From: Chlamydiales bacterium
GTDB lineage: Bacteria > Chlamydiota > Chlamydiia > Chlamydiales > JAAKFR01
NCBI GenBank assembly: GCA_022601445.1
Contig: JAJACP010000001.1
Coordinates: 263,684 to 327,683 of the forward strand
Direction: 5' to 3'
DNA length: 64,000 nt
Part shown: positions 29,544 to 39,772 of the stretch, one piece after another
Layout: every line of letters begins with the position of its first letter
Numbering within the stretch: position 1 is the first letter of the stretch
Program-made: the position numbers and the translations under genes
The notes under the pieces: model-generated
Told to the model about the DNA's origin: nothing
Database searches by the model: none
The model's input: only the letters and a program-made list of their open reading frames with translations

Positions 29544-31955
29544 ATGGACAAACGAACGATTGTATTTGTACTAGTTGTGGGCGCAACCTTTTTTGGACTC
29601 AACTTCTTCTTCAGTCAAAAAAATGATCAGAAAAACCGCGAAATTCTCAAGCAAAAAGAGGCTGTGAAAGCGAAAAGAACAGCTGAGCAGCAAGCCAATA
29701 TGGAAAAACGGTTGGCAAAAAGTGCAGATCTTCCTCTGGTCGCACTAACAGCTGAAGATGGAGAAACGCTCACTTATGGTGTGAATGTTGAAGGAAATAC
29801 GCTGGCTCTGGCCTGGAGCGATTCTGCTCCTGAAACGCTTCTTGTGAATCAGAAGGTGCAATCTCTTCAAACCAAAAACGTTGTCAAAGGAGGACCTATT
29901 GTCTACGCTCCTCAAAATTTTGAGCCGTTAGATATTGCTGCTCTGCCCCCTCTTGACACCTTTGATGTCCAACTGATCACCTTTCCTGCCCAAAGCTCTC
30001 CTCAAGTTCACCTTGGCATCTACCGAGACGGTGTTGTGGATATTCCGCTCGGCCCTTTAAGTGAAAACGCTCTTGTTTTGTATAAAACCACCCGTGGCTG
30101 GCTTCCGATGGGATTTTATGAATGGCGTTCAGGAGCCTTTGTAGAGCTGCAAACCCTTCCTAATTTAACGGGAATGTTTAAAGCTAAAGCGCCTCTTGCG
30201 AACGTACAAACAGGTAACCAAGAGCAGCAATACTTTGTTTTAGAAAATGCATATCAGCAACTTGTTTTTACCAATGTGGGAGGCGCTCTTGCCGAAATCA
30301 ACCTTCCGCTAAAGAGTAAAGAGGATCACGAGAGTGTCGTCAACGAGATTGGATTTGACCGCACCCTTGCCGAGGATTATCCAGCTAATGCTAGATTCCC
30401 TGCCCACCCTTACCTCACTCCAGGTTCCGATGAGATTCACCAACCCGAAACCATAGGCGGCTACTATCCTTTGATGAGACGGGGCGTGTGGAACAAAAAA
30501 ACAGTCTCGATTGCCCCTCAGTTTTATGCCCTTAATCTAGTCTCTGACTACCCCGAGATGGCAGAACTTGTCTACACAGTAAAAGAATTTACAGAAAACA
30601 CCATTGTTTTTGAAGCAACACAACCACACAGAAAGATCACGAAAACCTACACTCTCTCAGATGAAACGAGCGCCGCTCCCTATGTCTTCGATCTCACCAT
30701 CAATGTTGAAGGAGATAGCCGTGGTCTTTGGCTCACTTCAGGTGTTCCAGAGGTGGAGATCATGTCCAACTCCTCCTCTCCGCAAATTCAATACCGCGTC
30801 TCGAGAAAAGGAAAAGGGGACGTAGAAAAACTCTCTCTGCCCAAGGCAAAAGAGGTTGTCACAGTCAGCTCCGTTAGCCCCGATTGGATTGTGAATTCAA
30901 ACGGTTATCTGGGAATGATCATGGATCCCCTGACTGAAATTGGCGCTGGTTACAGAGCTGCAGCGATCCCTGGTACAGTCGTTCCTACCCGCCTATCGGT
31001 GATCGATCCCGAGTATCACCCCTACCCCGCTGCGAAATATCCTGGCTATCAACTCCTCCTTCCGATTCCGACAAAAGGAGGCCCTCTTAAGTTCCGCATC
31101 TACTCAGGCCCATTTGAGGAGAGCGTTTTAAAGCAAGTGGACAAGATTTACTCAGATCCTTCCACTGGCTATAACCCCGATTATATCGCCTCGCGCACCT
31201 TCTACGGATGGTTCTCCTTCATCTCAGAGCCTTTCTCCAAACTGCTCTTTGTGGTCATGAAGTTTTTCCATAGCATTACCCATTCTTGGGGCTTTTCGAT
31301 CATCTTGCTAACCATTTTCTTGCGTGTCTTGCTCTATCCCCTCAACGCGTGGTCGATTAAATCCATGCGACGCATGCAACTCCTCTCTCCACAAATTCAA
31401 GCGATTCAGAAAAAGTACAAAAAAGAGCCCAAAAAGGCCCAAATTGAGATCATGGCTCTCTATCGGGAGAAGAAAGTCAACCCCTTCACCGGTTGTATTC
31501 CTGTTGTGATTCAGATTCCTTTTTTGATCGCGATGTTTGACCTACTTAAATCTTCATTTCAATTGCGAGGAGCTGTCTTTATTCCAGGTTGGATCAACGA
31601 CCTCACCGCGCCTGATGTTCTTTTCCAATGGAAAGCGCCTATTTTCTTTATTGGAAATCAGTTTCACCTTCTACCAATCCTGCTTGGGGTGGTGATGTTC
31701 TTCCAGCAAAGATTGACCTCCACAGCGCCGAAAGATCCCAATCAAATGACTGATCAGCAGAGGCAACAGAAAACAATGGGAACCATTATGACCGTTGTTT
31801 TCATGGTGATGTTCTACCATTTCCCTTCTGGATTGAACCTCTATTGGCTCTCTTCTATGTTGCTCGGAATCGTTCAGCAGTTAATTACAAACCGCGTTTT
31901 GGACAAAAAATTCAAACAACCGGAATTAATTGTACCGGAAAAAAAGAAGTTGTAG
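29544..31955 (+). CDS. yidC: Membrane protein insertase YidC
   Basis: YidC inserts and folds inner-membrane proteins, alone or with SecYEG. The 803-residue protein has an N-terminal anchor (about 5-22) and a long periplasmic domain (about 50-560). The conserved Oxa1 core is at about 570-790: WGFSIILLTIFLRVLLYPLNAWSIKSMRRMQLLSPQIQAIQKKY, NPFTGCIPVVIQIPFLIAMFDLL, and PSGLNLYWLSSMLLGIVQQ. It is longer than E. coli YidC (548), mostly in the periplasmic domain, as in other chlamydiae. The tail is basic (KKFKQPELIVPEKKKL). dnaA follows in the same direction, as in Chlamydia. Confidence 0.95.
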   Translation: MDKRTIVFVLVVGATFFGLNFFFSQKNDQKNREILKQKEAVKAKRTAEQQANMEKRLAKSADLPLVALTAEDGETLTYGVNVEGNTLALAWSDSAPETLLVNQKVQSLQTKNVVKGGPIVYAPQNFEPLDIAALPPLDTFDVQLITFPAQSSPQVHLGIYRDGVVDIPLGPLSENALVLYKTTRGWLPMGFYEWRSGAFVELQTLPNLTGMFKAKAPLANVQTGNQEQQYFVLENAYQQLVFTNVGGALAEINLPLKSKEDHESVVNEIGFDRTLAEDYPANARFPAHPYLTPGSDEIHQPETIGGYYPLMRRGVWNKKTVSIAPQFYALNLVSDYPEMAELVYTVKEFTENTIVFEATQPHRKITKTYTLSDETSAAPYVFDLTINVEGDSRGLWLTSGVPEVEIMSNSSSPQIQYRVSRKGKGDVEKLSLPKAKEVVTVSSVSPDWIVNSNGYLGMIMDPLTEIGAGYRAAAIPGTVVPTRLSVIDPEYHPYPAAKYPGYQLLLPIPTKGGPLKFRIYSGPFEESVLKQVDKIYSDPSTGYNPDYIASRTFYGWFSFISEPFSKLLFVVMKFFHSITHSWGFSIILLTIFLRVLLYPLNAWSIKSMRRMQLLSPQIQAIQKKYKKEPKKAQIEIMALYREKKVNPFTGCIPVVIQIPFLIAMFDLLKSSFQLRGAVFIPGWINDLTAPDVLFQWKAPIFFIGNQFHLLPILLGVVMFFQQRLTSTAPKDPNQMTDQQRQQKTMGTIMTVVFMVMFYHFPSGLNLYWLSSMLLGIVQQLITNRVLDKKFKQPELIVPEKKKL

Positions 31956-32004
31956 AATTTTTCTGTCAAACGCGTTATGACATAGATAAAGGGTGTTCGT
32001 AATC

Positions 32005-33399
32005 ATGCGCGCTTGGGAAGAATTCCTCACACAGCAAGAGAAGGAACTCGGCAAGGAGACCGTTGACAAGTGGCTCCGTCCTTTACAAATTGTCCGCTTC
32101 GATGCCTGTAATCTCTACTTAGAAGCCGCTGACTCCTTCAAATCAATCTGGTTCGAAGAGCACATGCGTCACCGCGTGCAAACCCGCCTTTTCAACAATA
32201 ACCATAAGCAGATCAAAGTACACATCGCGATTGCCGCACAAGAAGAGGGCGAAAAGACGCCTCAAAGACGTAAAAAGCAGGCCCCTGCCTCTTTTGCAGC
32301 GCCAGCCTTTCAACTCAATTTTGACGAGCTAGATTCCCACTCTCAGTTTGAAACCTATGTTTCCTCTTCCCATAACCTTTTAGCCTATAAATTGCTTTGC
32401 GAGAGCTGCGCGCTCAACTCAGACACTCTTCAGCCTCTCAATGCCCAAACAGATTCGCTCTGTTTCAATCCCATCTACTTATTTGGTCGGTCTGGCGTGG
32501 GGAAAACACACTTGATGATGGCTACAGCCAGTAAACTCCAAAAATCAGGAAAAAAAGTGCTCTATGTCAGAGCTGACACTTTTACCGAACACGTTGTAGG
32601 GGCCATCCGCAGCGGAGAGATGCAGGCCTTTCGCAAAGCCTATCGAAATGTTGACGCTCTTTTGATCGACGACATCGAAGTCTTTTCCCGAAAGGGAGCC
32701 ACCCAAGAAGAGCTCTTTCACACCTTCAACACTCTGCACGTTGAAAACAAACAAATTGTTTTAAGTGCGGGCTGCCCCCCACAAGAGCTCAAATTCATAG
32801 AGCCCCGTCTGGTCAGCCGTTTTGAATGGGGGATCGTGATTCCTCTGCACATGGCCGGCAAACAAGAGATGGAGACCATTTTGCTCCAGAAGGCAGAAAA
32901 AGTCTCTTTCCCCTTGGAGACCTCTGTCAAAGATTTTTTGATTCATACCTTCGGAAATAGCACAAAAAATTTGATCCGTGCTCTTGAAGCGCTTATTCTC
33001 CGCACCCATCTTAACAAAGGACTCGGGAATGCCCCCTCGCTTCCCCTCTCCTTGAAGGTCGCGGAACACTATCTTGCTGATCTGATCCAAGAAGAAGAAA
33101 AAGCGGTGCTCACCCCTGGTAAAATCATCCGTACCGTAGCTGAATTTTACGGCATCCGGATGGATGACATCCTCAGTAAATCGCAGGCTCGCGAGTGCGC
33201 ATTACCCCGCCAAATCGCCATGCATCTCTGCCGTCAAGAGCTCAATCTCCCTTTCATGAAAATTGGTGACATCTTCGCCCGTGACCACTCGACTGTCATG
33301 GCTTCGGTCAAGCAGATCCAAAAAGGACTGGAAATCAAAAACCATGAAATGGCTGGTTCTGTCAAAGGAATTTTAAAACTCCTCGAAAATCACCGTTGA
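32005..33399 (+). CDS. dnaA: Chromosomal replication initiator DnaA
   Basis: I take the ATG at 32005 (MRAWEEFLTQQEKELG), about 464 residues; a GTG four codons upstream is also open. Domain I is at 1-80. A basic linker follows (KTPQRRKKQAPASF). The AAA+ domain has Walker A FGRSGVGKTHLM and Walker B LLIDDIEVF, then SRFEWGIVIPL. C-terminal domain IV carries the DnaA-box-binding signature KIGDIFARDHSTVMASVKQI. Chlamydiae commonly carry two dnaA paralogues; the position beside yidC corresponds to the copy near the 60-kDa inner-membrane protein gene in C. trachomatis. I do not see a convincing DnaA-box cluster next to it. Confidence 0.93.
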   Translation: MRAWEEFLTQQEKELGKETVDKWLRPLQIVRFDACNLYLEAADSFKSIWFEEHMRHRVQTRLFNNNHKQIKVHIAIAAQEEGEKTPQRRKKQAPASFAAPAFQLNFDELDSHSQFETYVSSSHNLLAYKLLCESCALNSDTLQPLNAQTDSLCFNPIYLFGRSGVGKTHLMMATASKLQKSGKKVLYVRADTFTEHVVGAIRSGEMQAFRKAYRNVDALLIDDIEVFSRKGATQEELFHTFNTLHVENKQIVLSAGCPPQELKFIEPRLVSRFEWGIVIPLHMAGKQEMETILLQKAEKVSFPLETSVKDFLIHTFGNSTKNLIRALEALILRTHLNKGLGNAPSLPLSLKVAEHYLADLIQEEEKAVLTPGKIIRTVAEFYGIRMDDILSKSQARECALPRQIAMHLCRQELNLPFMKIGDIFARDHSTVMASVKQIQKGLEIKNHEMAGSVKGILKLLENHR

Positions 33400-33484
33400 T
33401 TTTCACTTGCTTACCTGTTATTCTTGTTTTATATCTCTTATAAACAGTTAATTATGAATATTCAAAAAAGAGTAGTTGAACCCT

Positions 33485-34846
33485 ATGTCTAATGGAATCG
33501 ATCGGTTTCAAGACTTCTATCCCAACCATCCTGTACCAGGCAGACTCCACACTGAGCCGAACACTTTTTCTAAACAAGCCGGCGATCGGGTCAATCCAAT
33601 TGGCTTTATCTGCGCCTCGGTCGTCTTCAATCTTCTTTCATCAGCTACATTGACAAAGCCGACGGACACCTGGGATACTCACCCTCCCGCTGAGTGGAGC
33701 TTAGAACTAAAAAAAGCTTTGCTCTCTACTGAGCTTGAAGAAGGGACACTTACTGCTACCAGAAAGCTACTCACAAATTCGCTTCTAACCACTCTTCTCC
33801 ACAGTGGCTACGAGCATGTGAAAGACGTAATGAGCCGATGTGACAATCAGGCAGCGCGCGCCTATGTGGCACGAAAAAATAACTTCCAAGCAAGCCACGT
33901 GATTCGAGCTAACCTTGAGAGAAATCCTTTGCTTACCGTGAGTTTTGCATTTGTAGATGACCTCTACTTTCTGAACAGATTAGCTGGCCAGCCCGCTACG
34001 TACACTCGCTTGAGCTATAGCGCCCGTTTTGCTCAAAAGCTCTGTAAATACATCAAAAATCCAGCAAGAATCTTAACCACACCAGGAGATCACTGTTTTC
34101 TGTACATCTGCCAGTTTGCCGATTCATGCATTGATGTGCAAGAGAGTGGAACGTTCAAACAGCAGCTATTTCAAAAGTGTCAAGACGCTGATGCTCTCGA
34201 CTTGATTAACCGGGTAATAGATGATGGCATTGAAGAGTTAGACGAATCTATCCTTTCCCAATTCCTGTTGAGACTTTATCAAGTCTCAACATGTTTCGGA
34301 GATGAAGTATGGATACAGGCGCTCTGCTACTTCAAAATAGCTGTTGAAGAGATACAGGAGGATAGAAGGGATCATGAGTCCGTTTTGGTCTCCCATTCGT
34401 TATGGGAAAGCTCTTCCACTCTACCCTATGGAGTCCTCCCCCTGTTTGAAAGATCGACTTTGATTGAAGCTGCTTTTAAACAGTTAGATACTCTTCCGCT
34501 TCATACAGCGAAAAGCAATGCTGTCCAACAACTTGCGGCTCATTTTTTTGACGAGTGCGCTCCAACATCAAGCCTGGCAGCAGCCACCTGGCTGTATAAA
34601 ATCTGGTGGCTCCATCATCGTAGAGAGGAGAGGATTCAGTCTCACGTTGATGCCCTAATTGACTGGTTTGCGCACGATTTCCTCGTAGAAGATGGAGGAT
34701 GGAAATTCAGTGAACAGAGCGCCGTGCATGAGATAAAAAAGCGATTTAGAGCGGGCTGTCCTCTTCTCCCATTCAACGCCCAACAGGCCGAACGGATGTA
34801 CTTTGCTCTCCAGTATTCCCAAGCGCAAAAGGTCAGCTCATCTTAA
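33485..34846 (+). CDS. Unknown soluble protein
   Basis: The protein has 453 residues from the ATG at 33485 (MSNGIDRFQDFY); a TTG three codons earlier is less likely. It resembles nothing I recognise. It is predominantly helical, has no clear membrane segment or signal peptide, and carries scattered cysteines and many His and Trp in the second half (AATWLYKIWWLHHRREERI). It stands alone, 85 bp after dnaA and about 100 bp before a secreted outer-membrane protein gene. Lineage-specific genes of this kind in chlamydiae are often host-interaction factors, but nothing in the sequence proves that. Confidence 0.65.
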   Translation: MSNGIDRFQDFYPNHPVPGRLHTEPNTFSKQAGDRVNPIGFICASVVFNLLSSATLTKPTDTWDTHPPAEWSLELKKALLSTELEEGTLTATRKLLTNSLLTTLLHSGYEHVKDVMSRCDNQAARAYVARKNNFQASHVIRANLERNPLLTVSFAFVDDLYFLNRLAGQPATYTRLSYSARFAQKLCKYIKNPARILTTPGDHCFLYICQFADSCIDVQESGTFKQQLFQKCQDADALDLINRVIDDGIEELDESILSQFLLRLYQVSTCFGDEVWIQALCYFKIAVEEIQEDRRDHESVLVSHSLWESSSTLPYGVLPLFERSTLIEAAFKQLDTLPLHTAKSNAVQQLAAHFFDECAPTSSLAAATWLYKIWWLHHRREERIQSHVDALIDWFAHDFLVEDGGWKFSEQSAVHEIKKRFRAGCPLLPFNAQQAERMYFALQYSQAQKVSSS

Positions 34847-34942
34847 GTCTCAGATGAAACCCAACATTTTTTCACACAAACTGTTTTAACTGTTGTTTTT
34901 TTTTCATGTAATTAAGAGGATGCTAACTTTGGAGGTTCCTTC

Positions 34943-35926
34943 ATGAAAAAATATTTTTCCGCTTCTCTATTGTTTTTTGTATCTCATCTTTGTGCGATTG
35001 ATCCTAATCCTGGAGAAATCGGCTTGTCTGCAGAGTGGCTCTATGTGCAAGCGGGCTATGATCAACCCTACTTTGTCATACAGGGTCCCACTCCGAACCC
35101 AGCAGGACCACGTATCCCAAATCGACAAACATGGTCCTCTGGTTACCGCTTGGAGGGAGTATACACATTTTGTAGTCGTCCAAACTCAGTTTTACTTAGA
35201 TGGAACCATTTACCCGACATCTGTAACCAAAAAAGCATCAGTGACCCAAGCTTGACTGCCGTCTTTAACTTCCCAGAATTTAATTTAGAGTTTGATCCCG
35301 GAACAATCACAATAAAAGATTCGATAGATGTATACGGGCTTGAACTTGTATTCGATCAAAAACTCGCTTGTTGCGGCCCCTTTAAAATGAGTGTACAAGG
35401 AGGCGTCCAATACACTGCGGTTAACTTCAAAGAAGAGTTAAATTACTTCGATTTAACTTCTAATAGACAGCTCATCAATGCGAGCTCTAGAATCTGGGGA
35501 ATTGGTCCAGAAATTGGATACGCTTTTTCTTACTGCTTCACACCATCTATTTCTCTTGTAGGACGTGGAAATCTTGCTTTACTTATCAGTGAACGACATG
35601 CTGCATTTAGCGACGAGACAGATTCGACTAGTCCTGCGGCATCGATGGGCGTGAGCAATGATCGTTATTGGAGTCTAACGCCTGCTAGCACCATTCGCTT
35701 TGGATTTTCCTTTCAGCGTGCACTCAGCTCTTTTAGATTTTTTGGATTAAACCCGTGCTGTGAGCATCTGTCGGTTGAATTGGAACTTGGATACGAGGCC
35801 ATCTACTTGCATAAGGGGATTGACCGTATCATGTTTGTAGACAATTTTAACGACGGATCGAGTTTTGATAACTACATGGACTTGACTCTGCATGGCCCCT
35901 ATGCCCAACTAGGGATTCGCTTTTGA
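34943..35926 (+). CDS. MOMP-like / Lpg1974-type outer-membrane beta-barrel protein
   Basis: This 327-residue protein has a signal peptide (1-18, SLLFFVSHLCA) and a mature part of alternating amphipathic strands. It ends LTLHGPYAQLGIRF, with a terminal Phe suited to Bam recognition. The segments FDQKLACCGPFKMSVQGGVQYTAVNF and RIWGIGPEIGYAFSYCFTPSISLVGRGNLALL resemble the Lpg1974/MOMP-like pore-forming family, which is expanded in environmental chlamydiae. Paired cysteines (CC at two places) could form disulfides. GGAGG lies upstream of the ATG. It appears monocistronic. Confidence 0.7.
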   Translation: MKKYFSASLLFFVSHLCAIDPNPGEIGLSAEWLYVQAGYDQPYFVIQGPTPNPAGPRIPNRQTWSSGYRLEGVYTFCSRPNSVLLRWNHLPDICNQKSISDPSLTAVFNFPEFNLEFDPGTITIKDSIDVYGLELVFDQKLACCGPFKMSVQGGVQYTAVNFKEELNYFDLTSNRQLINASSRIWGIGPEIGYAFSYCFTPSISLVGRGNLALLISERHAAFSDETDSTSPAASMGVSNDRYWSLTPASTIRFGFSFQRALSSFRFFGLNPCCEHLSVELELGYEAIYLHKGIDRIMFVDNFNDGSSFDNYMDLTLHGPYAQLGIRF

Positions 35927-35939
35927 GCTAAACCTAGTC

Positions 35940-36887
35940 TCAAACTTGACCCACTAGCTGTAGATAATCATGGTAGCTACGCTTTAGTCCTTCCCTAAGA
36001 GAGATCTTAGGTTGCCATCCCATCTGGGTAATGCGGGTAATATCCGATTTCTTACGTGGCGTGCCATCGGGCTTAGAAAGATCTTGAACTAGGTTTCCCT
36101 CATACCCCACAACTGCAGCAATCTCTTTGGCCACCTCTAAAATCGAGATCTCTTCATCTGAGCCCACATTGATCTGCTCGGGTGCATCATAGTGCTTCAA
36201 TAAAAATAGGCACGCCTCAGCTAAATCCTCTACATAGAGAAATTCTCGTAGCGCCTTTCCCGTGCCCCAAATAGAGACCTCAGCAAGAGCTGCACGCTTC
36301 GCTTCATGAAAGCGACGAATCAAGGCAGGAATGACATGAGCATTTTCAGGATGATAGGTGTCACCCGGCCCATAAAGGTTGGTCGGCATGGCCGAAATAT
36401 ACCGGCATCCATACTGCTGCCTATAATATTCACAGAGCTTGATTCCCGCAATTTTGGCCAAAGCATACGCCTCATTGGTTTTTTCCAAAGGACCTGTCAG
36501 CAGCGCCTCCTCTGGAATAGGCTGAGGCGCCTCGCGCGGATAAATGCACGTGCTTCCCAGGTAAAGTAGGCGCTGCACACCCATTTGATACGACTCATGA
36601 ATTAAGTTGGAGGCAATCATCAAGTTGGTATAGATAAACTCAGCTGGGTAGGTCATATTAGCATAGATCCCCCCCACTTTTGCCGCCGCAATGACAACCA
36701 CATCAGGCCGGTTTGCTGCCAAATACGCTTTAACAGCGGCCTGATCAGTATAATCAAGAGCCGCTCGAGAGGGCGTGAGAAGATGGGAATACCCGCTCTT
36801 GCTTAGTAAGCGGGTCATGGCACTGCCGACCATACCCTCTGCGCCGGCAATTAAAATAGTCTGGTCAGGATGGAGGTCATTTTTCAT
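35940..36887 (-). CDS. fcl: GDP-L-fucose synthase-like epimerase/reductase
   Basis: This 315-residue short-chain dehydrogenase has a Rossmann GAEGMVGSA (about 15-23), Ser112 in LGSTCIYP, and a YxxxK catalytic pair at about Tyr141/Lys145 (YALAK). [31 protein letters not shown] and [23 protein letters not shown] are highly typical of GDP-4-keto-6-deoxymannose epimerase-reductase. The partner Gmd is not in this window. GDP-fucose is unusual for chlamydiae and implies a fucosylated glycan or another deoxy-sugar product. The gene overlaps the 3' end of lgt by 11 bp and is read from the same operon. Confidence 0.9.
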   Translation of the reverse strand: MKNDLHPDQTILIAGAEGMVGSAMTRLLSKSGYSHLLTPSRAALDYTDQAAVKAYLAANRPDVVVIAAAKVGGIYANMTYPAEFIYTNLMIASNLIHESYQMGVQRLLYLGSTCIYPREAPQPIPEEALLTGPLEKTNEAYALAKIAGIKLCEYYRQQYGCRYISAMPTNLYGPGDTYHPENAHVIPALIRRFHEAKRAALAEVSIWGTGKALREFLYVEDLAEACLFLLKHYDAPEQINVGSDEEISILEVAKEIAAVVGYEGNLVQDLSKPDGTPRKKSDITRITQMGWQPKISLREGLKRSYHDYLQLVGQV

Positions 36888-37743
36888 TTTTTGTTTGGAA
36901 GTGGTAGTAAATTAACAAAGCGATCCCAAGTAAGATAAAGGGAATACTGAGCAACTGCCCCATAGTTATGGCGCCATTTTGATCAAGCCATTGATGTTGA
37001 GGCATTTTAAAGAACTCTAAAACAAAGCGAAAACCAAAAACAAGCGTAAAAAACCACCCACTGAGCATTCCAAGACCGACTCGGTCTGCGCGCGCTTTCC
37101 ATAAAAGATAGAGAAAACAAAAGATGGCCAGGTAAGCAACAGCCTCATAAAGCTGGACGGGATGTAAAGGAACTCCCGGATAGCCGTCAACGGGATTGAC
37201 AAAGATGACTGCCCAAGGCAGTTTAGTGGGAATGCCTGTAATTTCTTGGTTCACAAAATTTCCCACTCGAATGCACGCCCCGACAAAAGCCGTAGGCACT
37301 ACAAGTATATCGAGAAGCGAGAGAAAGGTGAGCTTAGGGTAGATACGCCGATTCCACCAAATAAAAATGAGAAGCCCCAAAAGAACACCTAATGCCCCTC
37401 CGTGACTCGCAAGTCCTCCTTCCCAAATCTTAAAAATATCTAGCGGATTTTGGCTGTAATACGACCAACCATAAAAAAAGACATGCCCCAAACGTGCACC
37501 AATAATCGTCCCCAACACGACAAACAAGGCCAGACGATCTGTCAATTGAATTGCGGCTAGTTTTGTGTCTGCCAAAGGGGTGACCGGGTCGGCTAAAAAG
37601 CGGGTAAAAAGCTTACGCGTTAAAAAGTAACCAACCAAAAAACCAAAGGCGAAAAGGACCCCATACCACGTGACAGGATGGTTGATATAGGGAACAACAA
37701 AGAAAATTCTATCAGGATCCCACGCAATATGACCAAAACCCAT
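36877..37743 (-). CDS. lgt: Prolipoprotein diacylglyceryl transferase
   Basis: Lgt moves diacylglycerol from phosphatidylglycerol to the lipobox cysteine of prolipoproteins in the inner membrane. The 288-residue protein has about seven hydrophobic helices and the family signature [18 protein letters not shown] with [16 protein letters not shown] contains the essential HGG histidine. [15 protein letters not shown] is also present. Length is normal. Confidence 0.95.
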   Translation of the reverse strand: MGFGHIAWDPDRIFFVVPYINHPVTWYGVLFAFGFLVGYFLTRKLFTRFLADPVTPLADTKLAAIQLTDRLALFVVLGTIIGARLGHVFFYGWSYYSQNPLDIFKIWEGGLASHGGALGVLLGLLIFIWWNRRIYPKLTFLSLLDILVVPTAFVGACIRVGNFVNQEITGIPTKLPWAVIFVNPVDGYPGVPLHPVQLYEAVAYLAIFCFLYLLWKARADRVGLGMLSGWFFTLVFGFRFVLEFFKMPQHQWLDQNGAITMGQLLSIPFILLGIALLIYYHFQTKNEK

Positions 37744-37823
37744 TTCAACCCCTAGTAAAAAACGCTCTTTGAGTCTATACTCCGGAGTTAAAATTTTTCA
37801 ACCGAGATTGTGAGCTTTCCCTT

Positions 37824-38330
37824 ATGAAATTGAAACACCGTACACTGATTATACTGGCTGGCTTTGTCTGGTTAGCCATTGGAACCTTTCTTTTGACCCT
37901 TGGTTTGCGTTTTATCATGGAAACGCTTCGTAATCCCGATGTGGCCCTCGTACCGGGACGTTTCTCCCTACTCGCGTTCGTTAACCGCTTCTTCCCCGAT
38001 CGGCAAAACGGGGTGGTGTTTCTTCTCTCTTTTGCCCTTCTGCTTGGATTTGTGAAAGGACGTTATGTGCTAGGCAAGACAGCACAAAGACAGGTCAACC
38101 GCATCTTTGCTCTACCTAACCCTTCTAGTATTAAAAATCTATACACTAAAGGCCACTACATACTGATCGCAGCTATGATGGGACTCGGGATGAGCCTCCG
38201 CTTTATTCCCATCACCCTGGACACGCGAGGCGCCATTGATATTGCAGTTGGTTCGGCGCTCATGAATGGTGCAATGCTTTATTTCCGCTCAGCGGCAAAT
38301 TATCACTATCTCAAGAAAAAGGAATCGTAG
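37824..38330 (+). CDS. Conserved membrane protein, unknown function
   Basis: This 168-residue protein has about four hydrophobic helices (9-31, 60-79, 107-123, 133-150) and short basic loops. I know of no function. It is followed one base later by the PIN/TRAM gene, then acpS and trxB, and the run looks like one operon. It is transcribed divergently from lgt, with about 80 bp between them. The basic ends (KLKHR, YHYLKKKES) suggest both termini are cytoplasmic. Confidence 0.75.
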   Translation: MKLKHRTLIILAGFVWLAIGTFLLTLGLRFIMETLRNPDVALVPGRFSLLAFVNRFFPDRQNGVVFLLSFALLLGFVKGRYVLGKTAQRQVNRIFALPNPSSIKNLYTKGHYILIAAMMGLGMSLRFIPITLDTRGAIDIAVGSALMNGAMLYFRSAANYHYLKKKES

Positions 38331-38331
38331 G

Positions 38332-39372
38332 ATGCGTCTCTCCACAACCTTTATCCGCTTTTTCTATGTGATCCTTAGCCTGCTTTTTATGATCACATAT
38401 GCAGCCGCAATTCATACGCACCCAACAATTCGTGACTACGCCTTTGGAGCCATTCTCGGGCTTATTGTGAGCGGCGTGCTCATCGGTTGTGACCTTCTTT
38501 TCAAGCGATTCACTCTTCGCTCGTTCAATATTGCCGTCCTTGGACTGTTTTTTGGCTACCTCATGGCTCTGGCGTTGATCGTCATCCTAGATACCCTTGT
38601 TGACCTAACAGGCATGCATTCCGAGCACATTGTTTTAGATGGGATCAAAATCTTTATCTTTCTATTTGCCACCTATTTGGGCATGACAATGACAATGCGT
38701 GCTTCCAACGAGCTTCACGTGAGTCTTCCCTTTGTGAAGTTCACACCTACAGCGCAAAAAATCAAAGCAATCCTGATCGATCTATCTGCCCTGTATGACC
38801 CACGCCTGATCGATCTGGCTGCTTCAGGCCTTTTGGACAAACATCTTCTCTTACCCCGCTTTTTACTCAAAGAGCTCCAAGAGCTTGAAGAGAGCTCTGA
38901 TGAGATGACAAGCCATCGAGCCAAACGAGCGCTAGAGGTCGTAAAGAAACTCGAATCACTTCCAGAGCTTGGACTCCGTTATCAAGACACCGACTTTACG
39001 GACGTAAAAGAGGCGCACACAAAAGCCTTCCGGCTCGCCCGCCTACTTGATGCCAACATTCTGTCTGCCGATCATAATCGCGTCCAACAAGCTCAAGCTG
39101 AGGGTGTGCGTGTGATCAATCTCCACTCCCTTTCCAACGGCTTAAAACCTCTCATGCAAAGAGGTGAGCTGATGAAAATTAAAATCCAACGTTTGGGAAA
39201 AGAGGACCTACAGGGAGTGGGTTATCTGGAGGATGGCACCATGGTGGTCGTGAATGGTGGAGGGGATTATGTCGGAGAGACGATCGAGGTTCTTGTTCTT
39301 TCTGTCAAGCACACCACCTCTGGAAGAATGATTTTCTGTAATGTTGCCGAGGATGAAGAGCATGGCGAGTGA
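38332..39372 (+). CDS. Membrane-anchored PIN/TRAM-domain protein (YacL-like)
   Basis: I start at the ATG at 38332, directly after the previous stop and with AAAAAGGA upstream; a longer frame would overlap that gene. The protein has about 346 residues. Four N-terminal membrane helices (about 8-115) precede a PIN nuclease-like domain (about 140-260: AILIDLSALYDPRLIDLA, LLKELQELEES, LDANILSADHNRV), with acidic residues at expected places. A TRAM domain (about 275-340: GELMKIKIQRLGKEDLQGVGYLEDGTMVVV) follows. This is the architecture of B. subtilis YacL. An RNA- or DNA-processing role at the membrane is likely; substrates are unknown. It overlaps acpS by 11 bp. Confidence 0.85.
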   Translation: MRLSTTFIRFFYVILSLLFMITYAAAIHTHPTIRDYAFGAILGLIVSGVLIGCDLLFKRFTLRSFNIAVLGLFFGYLMALALIVILDTLVDLTGMHSEHIVLDGIKIFIFLFATYLGMTMTMRASNELHVSLPFVKFTPTAQKIKAILIDLSALYDPRLIDLAASGLLDKHLLLPRFLLKELQELEESSDEMTSHRAKRALEVVKKLESLPELGLRYQDTDFTDVKEAHTKAFRLARLLDANILSADHNRVQQAQAEGVRVINLHSLSNGLKPLMQRGELMKIKIQRLGKEDLQGVGYLEDGTMVVVNGGGDYVGETIEVLVLSVKHTTSGRMIFCNVAEDEEHGE

Positions 39373-39772
39373 TCCCTCTCCCCAGGGCGTCGGCGGAATT
39401 GGAACCGATATCATTGAAATCCGCCGGATTAAAGAAGCTATTGAACGGCATGGCGACCGTTTTGTTGATCGCTTGTTTACTGAGCGCGAAAGGCACTACT
39501 GTCAGAAACACCGAGATCCTACACCCCGTTTTGCAGGACGTTTTGCCGCCAAAGAGGCCATTTTAAAAGCACTTGGAAAGGGATTTAAGCCAGAGGTGCA
39601 GTGGCAAGAAATTGAAGTGCTCAACGATCCTCACGGAAAACCTGAAGTACATCTCTCTACCCGCTTGAAAGAAATATTTCCCCTCACGCATTTATTTGTA
39701 TCGATCAGCCATTGCGAAGAGTACGCAACTGCAACAGCTATACTAACAGGAGTCATTCATGCAACACCATAA
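39362..39772 (+). CDS. acpS: Holo-[acyl-carrier-protein] synthase
   Basis: AcpS transfers 4'-phosphopantetheine from CoA to ACP for fatty acid synthesis. The ATG at 39362 (MASDPSPQG) has GAGG nine bases upstream; two other in-frame ATGs lie up to seven codons earlier. About 136 residues carry both family motifs: [12 protein letters not shown] with the metal Asp, and [20 protein letters not shown] with the WAAKEA-type Glu/Lys. [18 protein letters not shown] closes the domain. Start and stop overlap both neighbours. Confidence 0.95.
   Translation: MASDPSPQGVGGIGTDIIEIRRIKEAIERHGDRFVDRLFTERERHYCQKHRDPTPRFAGRFAAKEAILKALGKGFKPEVQWQEIEVLNDPHGKPEVHLSTRLKEIFPLTHLFVSISHCEEYATATAILTGVIHATP

Noticed and set aside
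33400-33484. Origin of replication or DnaA-box cluster beside dnaA
   Set aside because: Only one imperfect DnaA-box-like sequence (TTATAAACA) is seen. No cluster or unwinding element is evident, and chlamydial origins are not reliably next to dnaA.
34847-34942. Terminator after the unknown gene ending at 34846
   Set aside because: A T-run is present but the short repeats (AACTGTT-type) do not form a GC-containing stem of convincing length.
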